From: Acidobacteria bacterium AB60
Lineage (GTDB): Bacteria; Acidobacteriota; Terriglobia; Terriglobales; Acidobacteriaceae
Assembly (NCBI GenBank): GCA_008682415.1
Contig: VANK01000009.1
Span: 204,057 to 268,056, forward strand
Length of the DNA stretch: 64,000 nucleotides
Reading direction: 5' to 3'
Each line of letters begins with the position of its first letter. Positions within the stretch are counted from its first letter, which is position 1. A model generated the notes under the pieces. It was not told the DNA's origin. It saw nothing but the letters and a program-made list of their open reading frames with translations, and made no database searches. A program made the position numbers and the translations under genes. Positions 8,593 to 17,393 of this stretch are shown one piece after another.

Positions 8593-9507
8593 ATGACTAC
8601 CGCATTATTCGCGTCCAACGAGGCTTCACATCGTCCCGCGCCGGGTGGCCCGGCAAGATGGACGCGAATCATTCCCTCTCGAATCGCGCTAGGGGCCATA
8701 CTCATCGGCACTCTAGTGGCGGCGCTTTACTTCCGCATACTCGGACGATTGGCGATCGACTGGTGGCAAGTGCCTGAGGATTCGCACGGTCTACTGGTTC
8801 CACTCTTCTCCTCCTACCTTCTCTGGTCAAGGAGAGCAGCGATCCGGAACGTCATCCTCGCGCCAGAATGGAGTGGAGCGGGCATCGTCTGCTTCGGACT
8901 GACCGTTCTGCTCCTTGGGGAGTTCGGAGCAAACGTGTTTCTTGCCCGCACCTCATTTGTGATCCTTCTCACTGGTTTGGTGGTCGTCTTTGGCGGATGG
9001 GAACTGTTCCGGCAACTCCGGTTTCCGGTAATGGTGCTGCTTCTCGGAATACCTCCTCCCGCGCTTCTGTTGAACTACGTGACATTGCCCCTTCAATTGC
9101 TGGCCGCGCAAGTGGCCGCTGTGCTACTTCCGCTGTGCGGCATACCGGTCCTGCGCGAGGGCAATGTCATTCAGTTGTCCGCAATCACGTTGGAAGTCGC
9201 AGAGGCCTGCAGCGGCATTCGTTCTTTGATCAGTCTGGTCGCTATGGCGATCTTCTACGGCTACTTTGCCGAAACCTCCAATCTTCGGCGGCTTCTTCTT
9301 GTCTTGTCGAGCGTGCCGATTGCGATAGCTGCCAATTCTGTTCGCATTGTGGTCACGGGCCTGTGCGTCCAACATTTAGGCCCCGATAGAGCGATGGGAT
9401 TCTTCCACGAATTCTCCGGCTGGCTTGTGTTTCTGGTCTCGTTGGCGGGTTTGTTTCTGGTTCACCGTTTCCTGGCGCTGGTGTGGAGGCGGGGGCATAC
9501 TTCATGA
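8593..9507 (+). CDS. exosortase (EpsH/XrtA family transpeptidase)
   Basis: The protein is a 304-residue polytopic membrane protein with about eight hydrophobic segments. The exosortase catalytic triad is clear: Cys206 in EACSGIRSL, Arg251 in NSVRI and His272 in FFHEFSGW. Exosortases cleave PEP-CTERM tails at the membrane and are thought to hand the protein to a surface anchor. A matching substrate lies at 4623-5219. The stop overlaps the EpsI start as ATGA, so the pair is translationally coupled. The exact exosortase subtype cannot be settled by eye; the accessory genes suggest the XrtA type. Confidence 0.95.
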   Translation: MTTALFASNEASHRPAPGGPARWTRIIPSRIALGAILIGTLVAALYFRILGRLAIDWWQVPEDSHGLLVPLFSSYLLWSRRAAIRNVILAPEWSGAGIVCFGLTVLLLGEFGANVFLARTSFVILLTGLVVVFGGWELFRQLRFPVMVLLLGIPPPALLLNYVTLPLQLLAAQVAAVLLPLCGIPVLREGNVIQLSAITLEVAEACSGIRSLISLVAMAIFYGYFAETSNLRRLLLVLSSVPIAIAANSVRIVVTGLCVQHLGPDRAMGFFHEFSGWLVFLVSLAGLFLVHRFLALVWRRGHTS

Positions 9508-10148
9508 ACGCAATCCGGTTCTGGACTGTCACCGGTCTATTAGTCGCGGCCCTCCTCGTTTTGGCTGGCCGCAGCCGCTCTGAGAAGATCCCTGAGAGAC
9601 GCCCCCTGAGCGAGATCGCAAGCAAGATCGGCGGCTGGGCGGCGGCTACCGATGAAGTCATTCCTTCCGACACTCTGCAAACCTTGGGTGCCGGGGAGTT
9701 CCTCTCCCGGGTATACCTCAGGAGCTCCCATATCCCTCCCGTGGCGCTCTTCATCGGGTACTTTCCCACGCAACGATCCGGCGTCACGATTCATTCGCCG
9801 AAACATTGCCTGCCAGGCGCAGGTTGGTTTTTTGAGGCCGCGCAGTCGGTGCAACTGGTCGACACCGCGGGCGCCAACCACCGCCTGCGTGAATACATCA
9901 TCCGGAACGGCGACAGGAGGAGTGTGGTCATTTACTGGTACCAGGCCCATGGTCGAAGTGTTGGAAATGAGTATGCTGCGATGGCCTATCTGATCGCGGA
10001 TGCGGTTCGCTTGAATCGGAGCGATGGTGCCCTGGTTCGAATCATGACGCCCATCGGCTCGAACGAAAACACGATGGCCGCCAAAATGCGGGCGGAGTCG
10101 TTCGTGGCGCAGTTGGTGCCCCTGCTTCCAAAGGTCATTCCCAACTAA
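9504..10148 (+). CDS. epsI: EpsI family exosortase-associated protein
   Basis: This 214-residue protein has one N-terminal membrane anchor (about residues 5-22) and an extracytoplasmic domain with the EpsI pattern: HSPKHCLPGAGW in the middle and a later VVIYWYQAHGR. EpsI usually sits beside, or is fused to, exosortase and is needed for exopolysaccharide assembly. The start at 9504 is preferred over the in-frame ATG at 9483 because it overlaps the exosortase stop (ATGA), with GGAGG upstream. Its biochemical action is not known for the family. Confidence 0.9.
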   Translation: MNAIRFWTVTGLLVAALLVLAGRSRSEKIPERRPLSEIASKIGGWAAATDEVIPSDTLQTLGAGEFLSRVYLRSSHIPPVALFIGYFPTQRSGVTIHSPKHCLPGAGWFFEAAQSVQLVDTAGANHRLREYIIRNGDRRSVVIYWYQAHGRSVGNEYAAMAYLIADAVRLNRSDGALVRIMTPIGSNENTMAAKMRAESFVAQLVPLLPKVIPN

Positions 10149-10218
10149 CAGGTGTAAAGCGCTAAAGCAGGAGCGAAGTCCGGTGTTCATCGTAGGTTGC
10201 TTGATAAGGATTGACGCA

Positions 10219-11172
10219 ATGAAACGTTCGCATCGTTTATTGGATCAGCATCGTCGCACCGTCCAGCCTTGGTTACGAACAGCCGTAATCGCAATGTTCG
10301 GCCTTCTGATGATGGCCGCGGTTGGATGCCATTCCGATCCCAATATCAAGAAGCGCATGTACCTGGAGAGCGGCAATCGCTTCAGTGCGCAGGGCAAATA
10401 TAAGGAGGCGGCGATCCAGTATGCCAATGCTCTCAAGATCGATAAGAGCTTTGCCGAGGCTCACTATCAGCTGGCCAAAGCCTTCCTGAAGCTGGATCGC
10501 ATGAACTCCGCCTACACGGAGCTGGCGCGCACCATCGATCTGCAGCCGGATAATTATCCGGCCCGCATTGATCTCGCCGGTCTCTTGCTCAGAGCGGGGA
10601 GAACGGATGAAGCAAAGTCTCAAGCCGATTCGATAGTGGCTGCGGATCCGAACAATCCCGATGCTCACGCGCTCATCTCGGGAATCGCATTCAGGCAGGG
10701 CGATCGGGGAATGGCTCTCAGCGAGATTCATCGGGCCCTGGAGCTTGATCCCAGGCGACCTGCCTTCTACGAACAGTCCGCATTGCTCAAATCGGCGGAT
10801 GCAGCCGATGCAACTTCCATCGAGTCGGAGTTGAGGAATGCCGTCTCTCTGGATCCGAACTCTGCCGGCCCAAGACTCCTGCTGGCTGCGTTCATGGTTA
10901 AGGGCAGCCGGTGGCGGGAAGCCGAACAGACTGCCCGGGAGGCCATCGCTGCGGACCCCAAAAGCCTCGTTGCTCGCACTGCTCTTGCCCAGATCTATCT
11001 CCGCCAAGGTGATCAGGTCAACGCGGAGCTCGTGCTCCGCCAGGCCGCGAAAGATCTCTCCGAAGATCCAGCGGGCGTGCGTGTCCTGGCGGATTATTTC
11101 GACCGCACCGGTCAGAACGCCAAAGCGCGCGTGGAGTTCGAGGCCCTCGCGTCCAGCACCCCAGCGATGTAG
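10219..11172 (+). CDS. prsT: PrsT-like TPR lipoprotein, N-terminal part (frameshifted)
   Basis: The product starts with a lipoprotein signal (hydrophobic stretch ending AAVGC, then SDPN) followed by tandem TPR helices (for example FSAQGKYKEAAIQYANAL). It matches the architecture of PEP-CTERM system TPR lipoproteins, usually near 900 residues. The ATG at 10219 has AAGGA eight bases upstream; the open frame from GTG at 10183 is less likely. Translation stops early at 11172. The continuation is open one frame over: a single missing base near 11150-11155 would give LASQHPSDVALQDAY and join it to the next entry. It follows epsI by 70 nt. Confidence 0.8.
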   Translation: MKRSHRLLDQHRRTVQPWLRTAVIAMFGLLMMAAVGCHSDPNIKKRMYLESGNRFSAQGKYKEAAIQYANALKIDKSFAEAHYQLAKAFLKLDRMNSAYTELARTIDLQPDNYPARIDLAGLLLRAGRTDEAKSQADSIVAADPNNPDAHALISGIAFRQGDRGMALSEIHRALELDPRRPAFYEQSALLKSADAADATSIESELRNAVSLDPNSAGPRLLLAAFMVKGSRWREAEQTAREAIAADPKSLVARTALAQIYLRQGDQVNAELVLRQAAKDLSEDPAGVRVLADYFDRTGQNAKARVEFEALASSTPAM

Positions 11173-11234
11173 CCCTGCAAGATGCCTATGTTCGATCTCT
11201 CCTCGCGGCAAAAGACTATGGCAAAGCGCAAAGT

Positions 11235-12542
11235 GTGACGGCCGGGCTGCTGAAAAAGCACGGGAAGGATGCCCGGGTCCTCGCTTTGAATGGAATTGTC
11301 CTTCTGAATAGCGGTAAGGCGGACGACGCTATCGCCGCCCTGCAACGAGCGATCAGGGACTATCCCAAGGACGCCTTCATGGAGTTCTGGCTGGGAAAGG
11401 CGGCTGTGGCAAAAGGGGATCTCGTCCTCGCAGAGAGAAGTTTCCGCACAGCGGTAACGCTGGATCCTCCGGCGCTGCCCGCGCAACAGGAACTCGCTTC
11501 GGTCGCTCTGCAGAAGGGTGATTTCGCTCTCCTCGCCGAGATTGCAGAGAGCACCATTAACGCGGTGCCGGGGTTCGCGGAGGCATATATATGGCGCGCA
11601 TCGAGCGAGATGGCCCGCAACTCGACCGCGAAGGCTGAAAGTGATCTGCAGACCGCCATGAAGCTGGCGCCTTCCAACCCTGCGTCCTACCTGCAGCTAG
11701 CGAAGCTTCGCCTGCTTCAAAAGAAGGCCCCGGAGGGAATCAGTCTCCTGGAACAGGCACTTCAAAAGAATCCCGATTCGCAACAGGCGCTGCGGTTGTT
11801 GGTGAGTTACGACCTCTATCAGCGGCGGCCTGAGATTGCCCTCTCCCGGCTCAATCGGCAGATTGCCGCCAGACCCCCCAACAGCGGCTTCCAAACTCTC
11901 CTGGCGGAGTACTACATTCAAGCCAAGGACCTCGACCGCGCGCTGGGAGCAGCCGAGAAGGCATATCAAATCAATCCTGGTGACTCGGACGCCATCATGC
12001 TGATCGCACGCGTACAGGTCCTCCGGGGACAAGCCGCGGGCGCAATCGGGGCCTGGGAGAAGTGGCTCGATACACATCCTCGCGATGCCGCAGCTCTCGC
12101 CGTCCTCGGTACGCTCCATGAGGCGGCCGGGAATCCGCCAAAGGCTGAAGAGTGCTACAAGCAGTCCCTCCAGATTCAACCGGAACAGCCCGTCGCCGCC
12201 AACAACCTCGCTTACTTGATGCTTGCGAACGGAGAAAACGTCGACGTGGCATTAAGCCTTGCCCAGGTCGCCCGCAGAACCATGCCCGATTCCGCGAATA
12301 GTGCGGACACACTGGCCTGGGCGTACTACCACAAGCAGACGTATTCGTTCGCGCGAGACCTCTTGGAGGAAGCTCTCAAATCCGACCCCTCCAACCAGGC
12401 GATTCAATTCCACCTCGGAATGGTCTACCGGCAACTGAAGAACAATGCCGGTGCAAAGGATCACCTGAGGAAGGCGATCTCCCTGGCTCCCAACAGCCGC
12501 ACGGCCCAGGACGCCAGGGTCGCGCTGAATGGTATCGGATGA
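11235..12542 (+). CDS. prsT: PrsT-like TPR protein, C-terminal part (frameshifted)
   Basis: This frame gives 435 residues of almost continuous TPR repeats (for example EQALQKNPDSQQALRLLVSY) and no signal sequence. The same frame stays open and TPR-like upstream to about 11145, well before the nominal GTG at 11235, so it is the continuation of the preceding lipoprotein rather than a separate gene. The rejoined product would have about 774 residues. A start at the GTG has no clear ribosome site. TPR proteins of this class are thought to scaffold polysaccharide export or secretion machinery at the membrane. Confidence 0.75.
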   Translation: MTAGLLKKHGKDARVLALNGIVLLNSGKADDAIAALQRAIRDYPKDAFMEFWLGKAAVAKGDLVLAERSFRTAVTLDPPALPAQQELASVALQKGDFALLAEIAESTINAVPGFAEAYIWRASSEMARNSTAKAESDLQTAMKLAPSNPASYLQLAKLRLLQKKAPEGISLLEQALQKNPDSQQALRLLVSYDLYQRRPEIALSRLNRQIAARPPNSGFQTLLAEYYIQAKDLDRALGAAEKAYQINPGDSDAIMLIARVQVLRGQAAGAIGAWEKWLDTHPRDAAALAVLGTLHEAAGNPPKAEECYKQSLQIQPEQPVAANNLAYLMLANGENVDVALSLAQVARRTMPDSANSADTLAWAYYHKQTYSFARDLLEEALKSDPSNQAIQFHLGMVYRQLKNNAGAKDHLRKAISLAPNSRTAQDARVALNGIG

Positions 12543-12617
12543 TGCTCGCGGCATGCCGGCCGCAATCGCACCCACGTACAGCGGCGGCCTGTCACCAGTG
12601 AACGTTGGTGTCCCGGA

Positions 12618-13838
12618 ATGAGCGAAGAGATCGCTATGCCTTTGACTTCAAGTAATTCGGATCACCGCGGCGGAGACCGCGCTCCCCTCAGAATCCTGTT
12701 CATTATTGATCACCTCTTGGCGGTTGGCGGGGGCGAAAGCGCCCTGGTCAAGGCTGTCCGTCTTCTTCCCCCGGACCGCTTCCGTTGTTTCGTCATGACC
12801 CTGCGAGGCAAGATCTCCCACGATATCGTTCCTCATCTCCCCTGCCGCACGTTCGAAGTGGATCTCCGCTGTTCCTACGACGCTCGAGCCTTGAAGGCAG
12901 CATGCCTGGTCAGGAAGGTCATCCGTACCGAGAAGATCGACATCGTCCATACCTTCTTCGAGACCTCGAATCTTTGGGGGGGACTGGTAGCCAAATGCTC
13001 CGGGGCGCCGTTGCTGGTCTCAAGTCGGCGAGATATGGGGATCTTGCGTTCCTTCAAACACATCCTCGGATATCGGCTCGTGAACCAACTATGTGATGGC
13101 GTTGTCGCTGTTTCTGAAGAAGTCCGGCAGAACTGTATCGCCACGGAACACATCGATCCCGCAAAGCTCACCACCGTCTACAACGGCGTCGATATCGAAG
13201 TGAAACATGACAGTGAATGCCCTCTGTTGGACACACTGGATCTCCCCCGCCTCGATCAGGTAGTCATCACGATCGCCAACATTCGTCGGGTAAAAGGTAT
13301 CGACGTGCTCATCCGGGCTGCCGCGCTTGTCCGCGATCAATTCCCCGACGTCACCTTTGTCATCGTGGGGCGGGGAAACGAGCCGGAGACAGTAGCCGCA
13401 CTGCGCGACTTGGTCCGGGAGCTTGCCCTCGAGCGCAATGTTCGGTTCCTCGGCTATCAGCTTGATACCGCCCAACTGCTGCGCCGTAGCAAGGTGTTCT
13501 GCATGCTGTCGCGCAGCGAAGGCTTTTCCAACACGGTCCTGGAAGCCATGGCGAGCAGCTTGCCATGCATCGTGACCCGCGTCGGAGGAAACCCCGAGGC
13601 GGTAGTAGATGGGATCACCGGATTCCTCGTCGATCCGGAGGATCACGAATCGGCCGCTATGCGGATCTGCCATCTTTTGCGCAATCCGGAAAAGGCCATG
13701 GCGATGGGCCGGGCCGGAAGAGAACGCGTTGTACGGCATTTCAGCTCGAATCGCATGATTCGCGATCTGGTGACCTTCTATGAGCACCTGGCATTCAAAG
13801 CTGGTCGGTCCACCACCCTGCCAGTCACATCGATCTGA
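12618..13838 (+). CDS. glycosyltransferase family 4
   Basis: The 406-residue enzyme has the GT-B fold pattern of family 4. The N-terminal domain contains a glycine-rich GGGES loop. The C-terminal domain contains IANIRRVKGIDVLI and the EX7E motif (E301 to E309 in SEGFSNTVLEAM), which binds the sugar nucleotide. It probably adds a sugar to the exopolysaccharide repeat unit at the cytoplasmic face. It follows the TPR gene by 75 nt in the same direction. Two starts are possible: 12618, or 12636 which has GAAGAGA upstream and removes six residues. Confidence 0.9.
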   Translation: MSEEIAMPLTSSNSDHRGGDRAPLRILFIIDHLLAVGGGESALVKAVRLLPPDRFRCFVMTLRGKISHDIVPHLPCRTFEVDLRCSYDARALKAACLVRKVIRTEKIDIVHTFFETSNLWGGLVAKCSGAPLLVSSRRDMGILRSFKHILGYRLVNQLCDGVVAVSEEVRQNCIATEHIDPAKLTTVYNGVDIEVKHDSECPLLDTLDLPRLDQVVITIANIRRVKGIDVLIRAAALVRDQFPDVTFVIVGRGNEPETVAALRDLVRELALERNVRFLGYQLDTAQLLRRSKVFCMLSRSEGFSNTVLEAMASSLPCIVTRVGGNPEAVVDGITGFLVDPEDHESAAMRICHLLRNPEKAMAMGRAGRERVVRHFSSNRMIRDLVTFYEHLAFKAGRSTTLPVTSI

Positions 13839-14017
13839 TTTCCTGCCCCATGGCGGCACCGGTTGCATCGGCGCGGCCGGCCGCCTGCCCTCGTCTCCAC
13901 AGGCCACAAAATTTCGTTGAAGATCCTGATGACCCGTAGCAGGAAGGTCAACCGTCCGGAGAAATCCCTTCAGTCTGACACAGCCAATACGCTCGACTGC
14001 GATGTCCCGTGGCGTTG

Positions 14018-15130
14018 TTATTCCGTCTTGATGCCATCGAGGGAATGCGCCTCTCCCAGCTTGTATAGCAACGACCGATAACTGATGTTGAGCCACCGCG
14101 CAGTCTTGCGTCGGCTTCCACCTTGCGCTTCCAGAACCCTCCGAATGATCTCCTGCTCCAGCTTGGCTGTCATCGATTTCGTGATCTGCTTGAGACAGAC
14201 CGGCTGGGCCAGGTCAATTTGGGTAAACTCATCTGGCTCGGCCTCGGGAAACATATCGGCGCGCAGCACATCCTCATCTCCAATCACAACATAGCTGCGA
14301 ATCAGATTCTCCAGTTGGCGAATGTTACCTGGCCAGCTGAATCGCCGCATCTGGGTTAGAGTCTGACTGCTTAGAGGCCGGACGGCGCGCTGCAGAGAGT
14401 CGGAGTAGCGGTGAAGAAAATAGTCAATCAGAACCGGCAGGTCGTGGATTCGGTTGCGCAAAGGGGGTAGGTTGATCGTGATCGCATTCAAGCGATACAG
14501 CAGATCCAATCGGAAACTTCCTTCATCTGTCTTGCGTCTCAGGTTGACATTGGCGCTCGACACAATCCGTATCTGGACCCGGAGGGTCTCTTGTCCCCCT
14601 ACTCGTGTGAAGCTCCCGTCTTGCAGGAGTTGCAAAAGTTTCGCCTGCACCGCTAAATCAAGCCCGCCAACCTCATCAAGAAAGAGCGTGCTGCCGTGAG
14701 CCAGCTCTACACGTCCCCGTTTCGTGCAATTAGCTCCCGTAAATGCGCCCCGCTCGTGACCAAATAACTCCGATTCAATCAGCGAATGAGGGATTGCAGG
14801 ACACATCACCTTCACCCATGGCTGGTGTCCGCGTGAGGAGCGAGCATGCAACAGTCTGGCGAGTATGTCCTTTCCAGTGCCACTCTCTCCCTGCAGCAGC
14901 ACCGGCACGTCTGAACGCGCCGCCAACTGCAGATTTGCCCGCGCCAGGCTCATCTCTCCGGAGGTGCCGAATACGACCTCATCGGGGGGCAGCCTGGAAA
15001 AATCGCTCATCCCGTTTCCGTAAACCTTCGACATGACAAGTTGTTCAGTTAGCTCCGATGTCCCATGAATTTGCATGTGTCTTGCCAAATCGCCGCGCAG
15101 CGTGGGTAATCGCACGCCAGTTACCGGCAC
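14018..15130 (-). CDS. sigma-54-dependent activator without receiver domain
   Basis: The 370-residue protein consists of an AAA+ domain and a Fis-type helix-turn-helix. Walker A GESGTGKD is at 81-88 and the sigma-54 contact loop GAFTGA at 128-133. TLFLDEVGG supplies Walker B and WPGNIRQLENL is present near the arginine region. The DNA-binding helix pair is at the C-terminus (RRKTARWLNISYRSLLYKL). There is no receiver or obvious sensor domain, so activity may be set by a partner protein or by concentration. The start is uncertain: GTG at 15130, or ATGs at 15076, 15034 and 15010, none with a good ribosome site. It is divergent from the response regulator at 15473. Confidence 0.88.
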   Translation of the reverse strand: MPVTGVRLPTLRGDLARHMQIHGTSELTEQLVMSKVYGNGMSDFSRLPPDEVVFGTSGEMSLARANLQLAARSDVPVLLQGESGTGKDILARLLHARSSRGHQPWVKVMCPAIPHSLIESELFGHERGAFTGANCTKRGRVELAHGSTLFLDEVGGLDLAVQAKLLQLLQDGSFTRVGGQETLRVQIRIVSSANVNLRRKTDEGSFRLDLLYRLNAITINLPPLRNRIHDLPVLIDYFLHRYSDSLQRAVRPLSSQTLTQMRRFSWPGNIRQLENLIRSYVVIGDEDVLRADMFPEAEPDEFTQIDLAQPVCLKQITKSMTAKLEQEIIRRVLEAQGGSRRKTARWLNISYRSLLYKLGEAHSLDGIKTE

Positions 15131-15472
15131 AGACCGCCAGGTGTTCTTTGTCGTATTCCGAGTTTCGCAACACTCAAAATTCCAGTACTGATCTCTCCTG
15201 AAATTTCAAATGGTCGATCGAGTGAAGAAGGAGTGCAAAATCGCCGACTTAAAGTGGTAACCGCATTCACACACTTAAGAATTGCTTATGTACATAATTT
15301 CTTGGGAGGGAACTTAGTTCCAGCTATACTTGCCACACATTTTCCGGGGAGTCAAACGACAATCCAGCGTAATCGTTCGATGCCTAGGTGCCAAATAGCA
15401 TGCCAACCACCTGCGCTACTGCACAAATCGTTGCCTCACACTACTGTTATCCAATGATCAAAGGGATGAGCG
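15131..15472. promoter_or_regulatory. divergent regulator promoter region
   Basis: This AT-rich stretch of 342 bases lies between two divergent sigma-54 activator genes. It contains a perfect 12-bp palindrome at 15286-15297 and a TGGCAC on the minus strand near 15390 that lacks a matching -12 element. It probably holds both promoters and operator sites. Confidence 0.45.
15286..15297. promoter_or_regulatory. 12-bp perfect palindrome, possible operator
   Basis: TTATGTACATAA is self-complementary and sits roughly midway between the two divergent activator genes. Position and symmetry suggest a binding site for a dimeric regulator. No second copy was found in the locus by eye, so this stays tentative. 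Confidence 0.35.
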
Positions 15473-16903
15473 ATGGCTACCTCCTCACTCGAAGTCAAAT
15501 CAGCAAAGCGTCGTTTTCCGTACATCGCAGTCATCGATGAAGATCAGGAAGTTCGAGACTACGTTCGCGAAAGCCTTGGTGACGAATTTACGATTCGGCT
15601 GTTTTCCGGCCCAGGCGAAGCTTCAGAAACTCTGGAGGATGCAACCCCGCCTGACCTGGTATTTCTCGACTGCCACATAGATTCAGATCCCTCAGGCGAG
15701 TCCGCGTTTGGATTGCTTACCAGAATCCGCAAGGCCAAACCGTTTGTCCCCGTCATCATGCTGTCATGCTCGGCGGACACCCGCGAAATCCTCAAAGCCA
15801 GTCAAATGGGCGCCGCCGGGGTTCTGCTCAAGCCGTTCCACAAAGGAGATCTGGACAGTGTCGTTCAGCAGTACTTCTGTGTCTCGGACCAGGAGTCTCC
15901 CGGCCTGGAGATCCGGGAAATTCCTCTGGATGGTGAAACCTCATTTGTGCGTGCCAGCAAGCGTATGCGTGACGTCGAGTCCCATTGCCGCCTCGTCGCT
16001 TCAACCGACATCCCTGTGCTCATCTTGGGCGAGAGCGGTACCGGCAAAGAGATTGCCGCCAAGCTCATCCATAAGATGTCTCCGCGGACCCAACGGAATT
16101 TCCTGAAAGTCAACTGCGCCGCGATGCCCCTTGACCTCCTTGAGAGCGAGTTGTTCGGGTACGAACCAGGCGCTTTCACCGGGGCGGTAAAATCCAAGCC
16201 GGGAAAATTCGAACTGTGTAACGGAGGAACCATCTTCTTGGATGAGATCGGCGAGATGCCGACCGCATTGCAGGCGAAGCTGTTGCAGGTTCTGCAGGAT
16301 GGAACCTTCTCCCGCCTCGGCAGCCGAAACACCGTCAAGGTCGACGTGCGCGTGATCGCCGCCACAAACATCAACATCAAGGCCGCCATGGCTCAGAAAT
16401 CCTTTCGAGAGGACCTTTATTACCGTCTCAATGGTTTTTCCATTCACGTTCCGCCCCTTCGAGAGCGTCGGGAAGAGATTCCCATTTTGGCCAAATACTT
16501 CCTGGCTCGAAATGCATCGAAGTTCGATCGCGAATCCCTGCCCATCTCCGTCACTCTGATGCAGGCACTCCTGAGTTACTCCTGGCCGGGCAACTTGCGA
16601 GAGTTGGATAACTTTACGAAACGCTATCTCGTTCTCGAAGATGAACAGGCGATCATTCAGGAACTGCACCCGGAGTTAAGTTCCTCCAGCGTCTTCACGC
16701 AGACCGATAGACACGAATCGAGCGCAGGCTTGAAGCACCTCGTGAAAGGCCTGAAAGGTGATGCTGAATCTGTCTTGATTGCCAAAACACTCGAGGCGAC
16801 TGGGTGGAACCGCAAGGCTGCCGCGGCGCAACTTCAAATCAGCTACAAAGCGCTTCTGTACAAGATCAAGCAGTATCACCTAGAACCGTCAGAGATAAGC
16901 TAA
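15473..16903 (+). CDS. prsR: sigma-54 response regulator of the PEP-CTERM system (PrsR-like)
   Basis: The protein has 476 residues in three domains. The receiver (about 16-135) has phospho-acceptor Asp66 in FLDCHID and Lys120 in LLKPF. The AAA+ domain has Walker A GESGTGK at 186-192 and GAFTGA at 233-238. A Fis-type helix-turn-helix ends the protein (RKAAAAQLQISYKALLYK). This layout matches PrsR, which controls exosortase loci together with the kinase PrsK; no kinase gene is seen in the window. It overlaps the next gene by one base (TAATG). It probably activates sigma-54 promoters of PEP-CTERM and polysaccharide genes. Confidence 0.9.
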   Translation: MATSSLEVKSAKRRFPYIAVIDEDQEVRDYVRESLGDEFTIRLFSGPGEASETLEDATPPDLVFLDCHIDSDPSGESAFGLLTRIRKAKPFVPVIMLSCSADTREILKASQMGAAGVLLKPFHKGDLDSVVQQYFCVSDQESPGLEIREIPLDGETSFVRASKRMRDVESHCRLVASTDIPVLILGESGTGKEIAAKLIHKMSPRTQRNFLKVNCAAMPLDLLESELFGYEPGAFTGAVKSKPGKFELCNGGTIFLDEIGEMPTALQAKLLQVLQDGTFSRLGSRNTVKVDVRVIAATNINIKAAMAQKSFREDLYYRLNGFSIHVPPLRERREEIPILAKYFLARNASKFDRESLPISVTLMQALLSYSWPGNLRELDNFTKRYLVLEDEQAIIQELHPELSSSSVFTQTDRHESSAGLKHLVKGLKGDAESVLIAKTLEATGWNRKAAAAQLQISYKALLYKIKQYHLEPSEIS

Positions 16904-17379
16904 TGGACGCCGCGATGCAAGCCAATGAAGTGTCAGAGCGGGTCGTCGTTCGTCTCGGTGACGAGGCAATCAAAGGTTTCCTTGATCTGCGGCCGGGAGA
17001 CACCATCGACGCGCTCCTGCAGAATGTCACTGCCGCACCCCCTCCGGTGCTGCGGATCCGCCGTCTGGACAACGGTACCGTTCAGGAGATTCCCATCGAT
17101 CGCACCAAAGCCATCTTCTATGTGAATGACTTCAACGGAGACCCGGATCACAGGGACCTTCACTTCTATCGAGGAGCGCCCATCGTCCATGGCGTGTGGA
17201 TTCGACTGGAGTTTGTGGACGGTGAAGTCATGGAAGGCCTCGTGCACAACACTATCCGCTTTCTCCTCGATCCCGGATTCTTTATTCGTCCCACCGACCC
17301 AAGGAGCAACAACCGGTTGGTTTACGTGGTCAAGAAATGGCTCAAAGAGTGCCGCGTGCTGGGACTGCGCGACATCTAG
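16903..17379 (+). CDS. conserved hypothetical protein coupled to the response regulator
   Basis: The 158-residue soluble protein has no signal or membrane segment. Its visible features are two VxxRL..G(Y/F)L-like beta elements (RVVVRLGDEAIKGFLDL near the N-terminus and VWIRLEFVDGEVMEGL in the middle). They look like a duplicated small barrel seen in acidobacterial proteins of the DUF6982 type; that link is tentative. The ATG at 16903 overlaps the regulator stop codon, so both are made from one transcript. The longer open frame from 16804 would lie inside the regulator gene. Coupling suggests a regulatory role; the function is unknown. Confidence 0.7.
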   Translation: MDAAMQANEVSERVVVRLGDEAIKGFLDLRPGDTIDALLQNVTAAPPPVLRIRRLDNGTVQEIPIDRTKAIFYVNDFNGDPDHRDLHFYRGAPIVHGVWIRLEFVDGEVMEGLVHNTIRFLLDPGFFIRPTDPRSNNRLVYVVKKWLKECRVLGLRDI

Positions 17380-17393
17380 GGAACTTGCTCCCA

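Noticed and set aside
11235..12542. Independent second TPR gene starting at GTG 11235
   Set aside because: The frame is already open and TPR-like upstream of the GTG, overlapping the end of the preceding gene, which is better explained by a frameshift in one gene.
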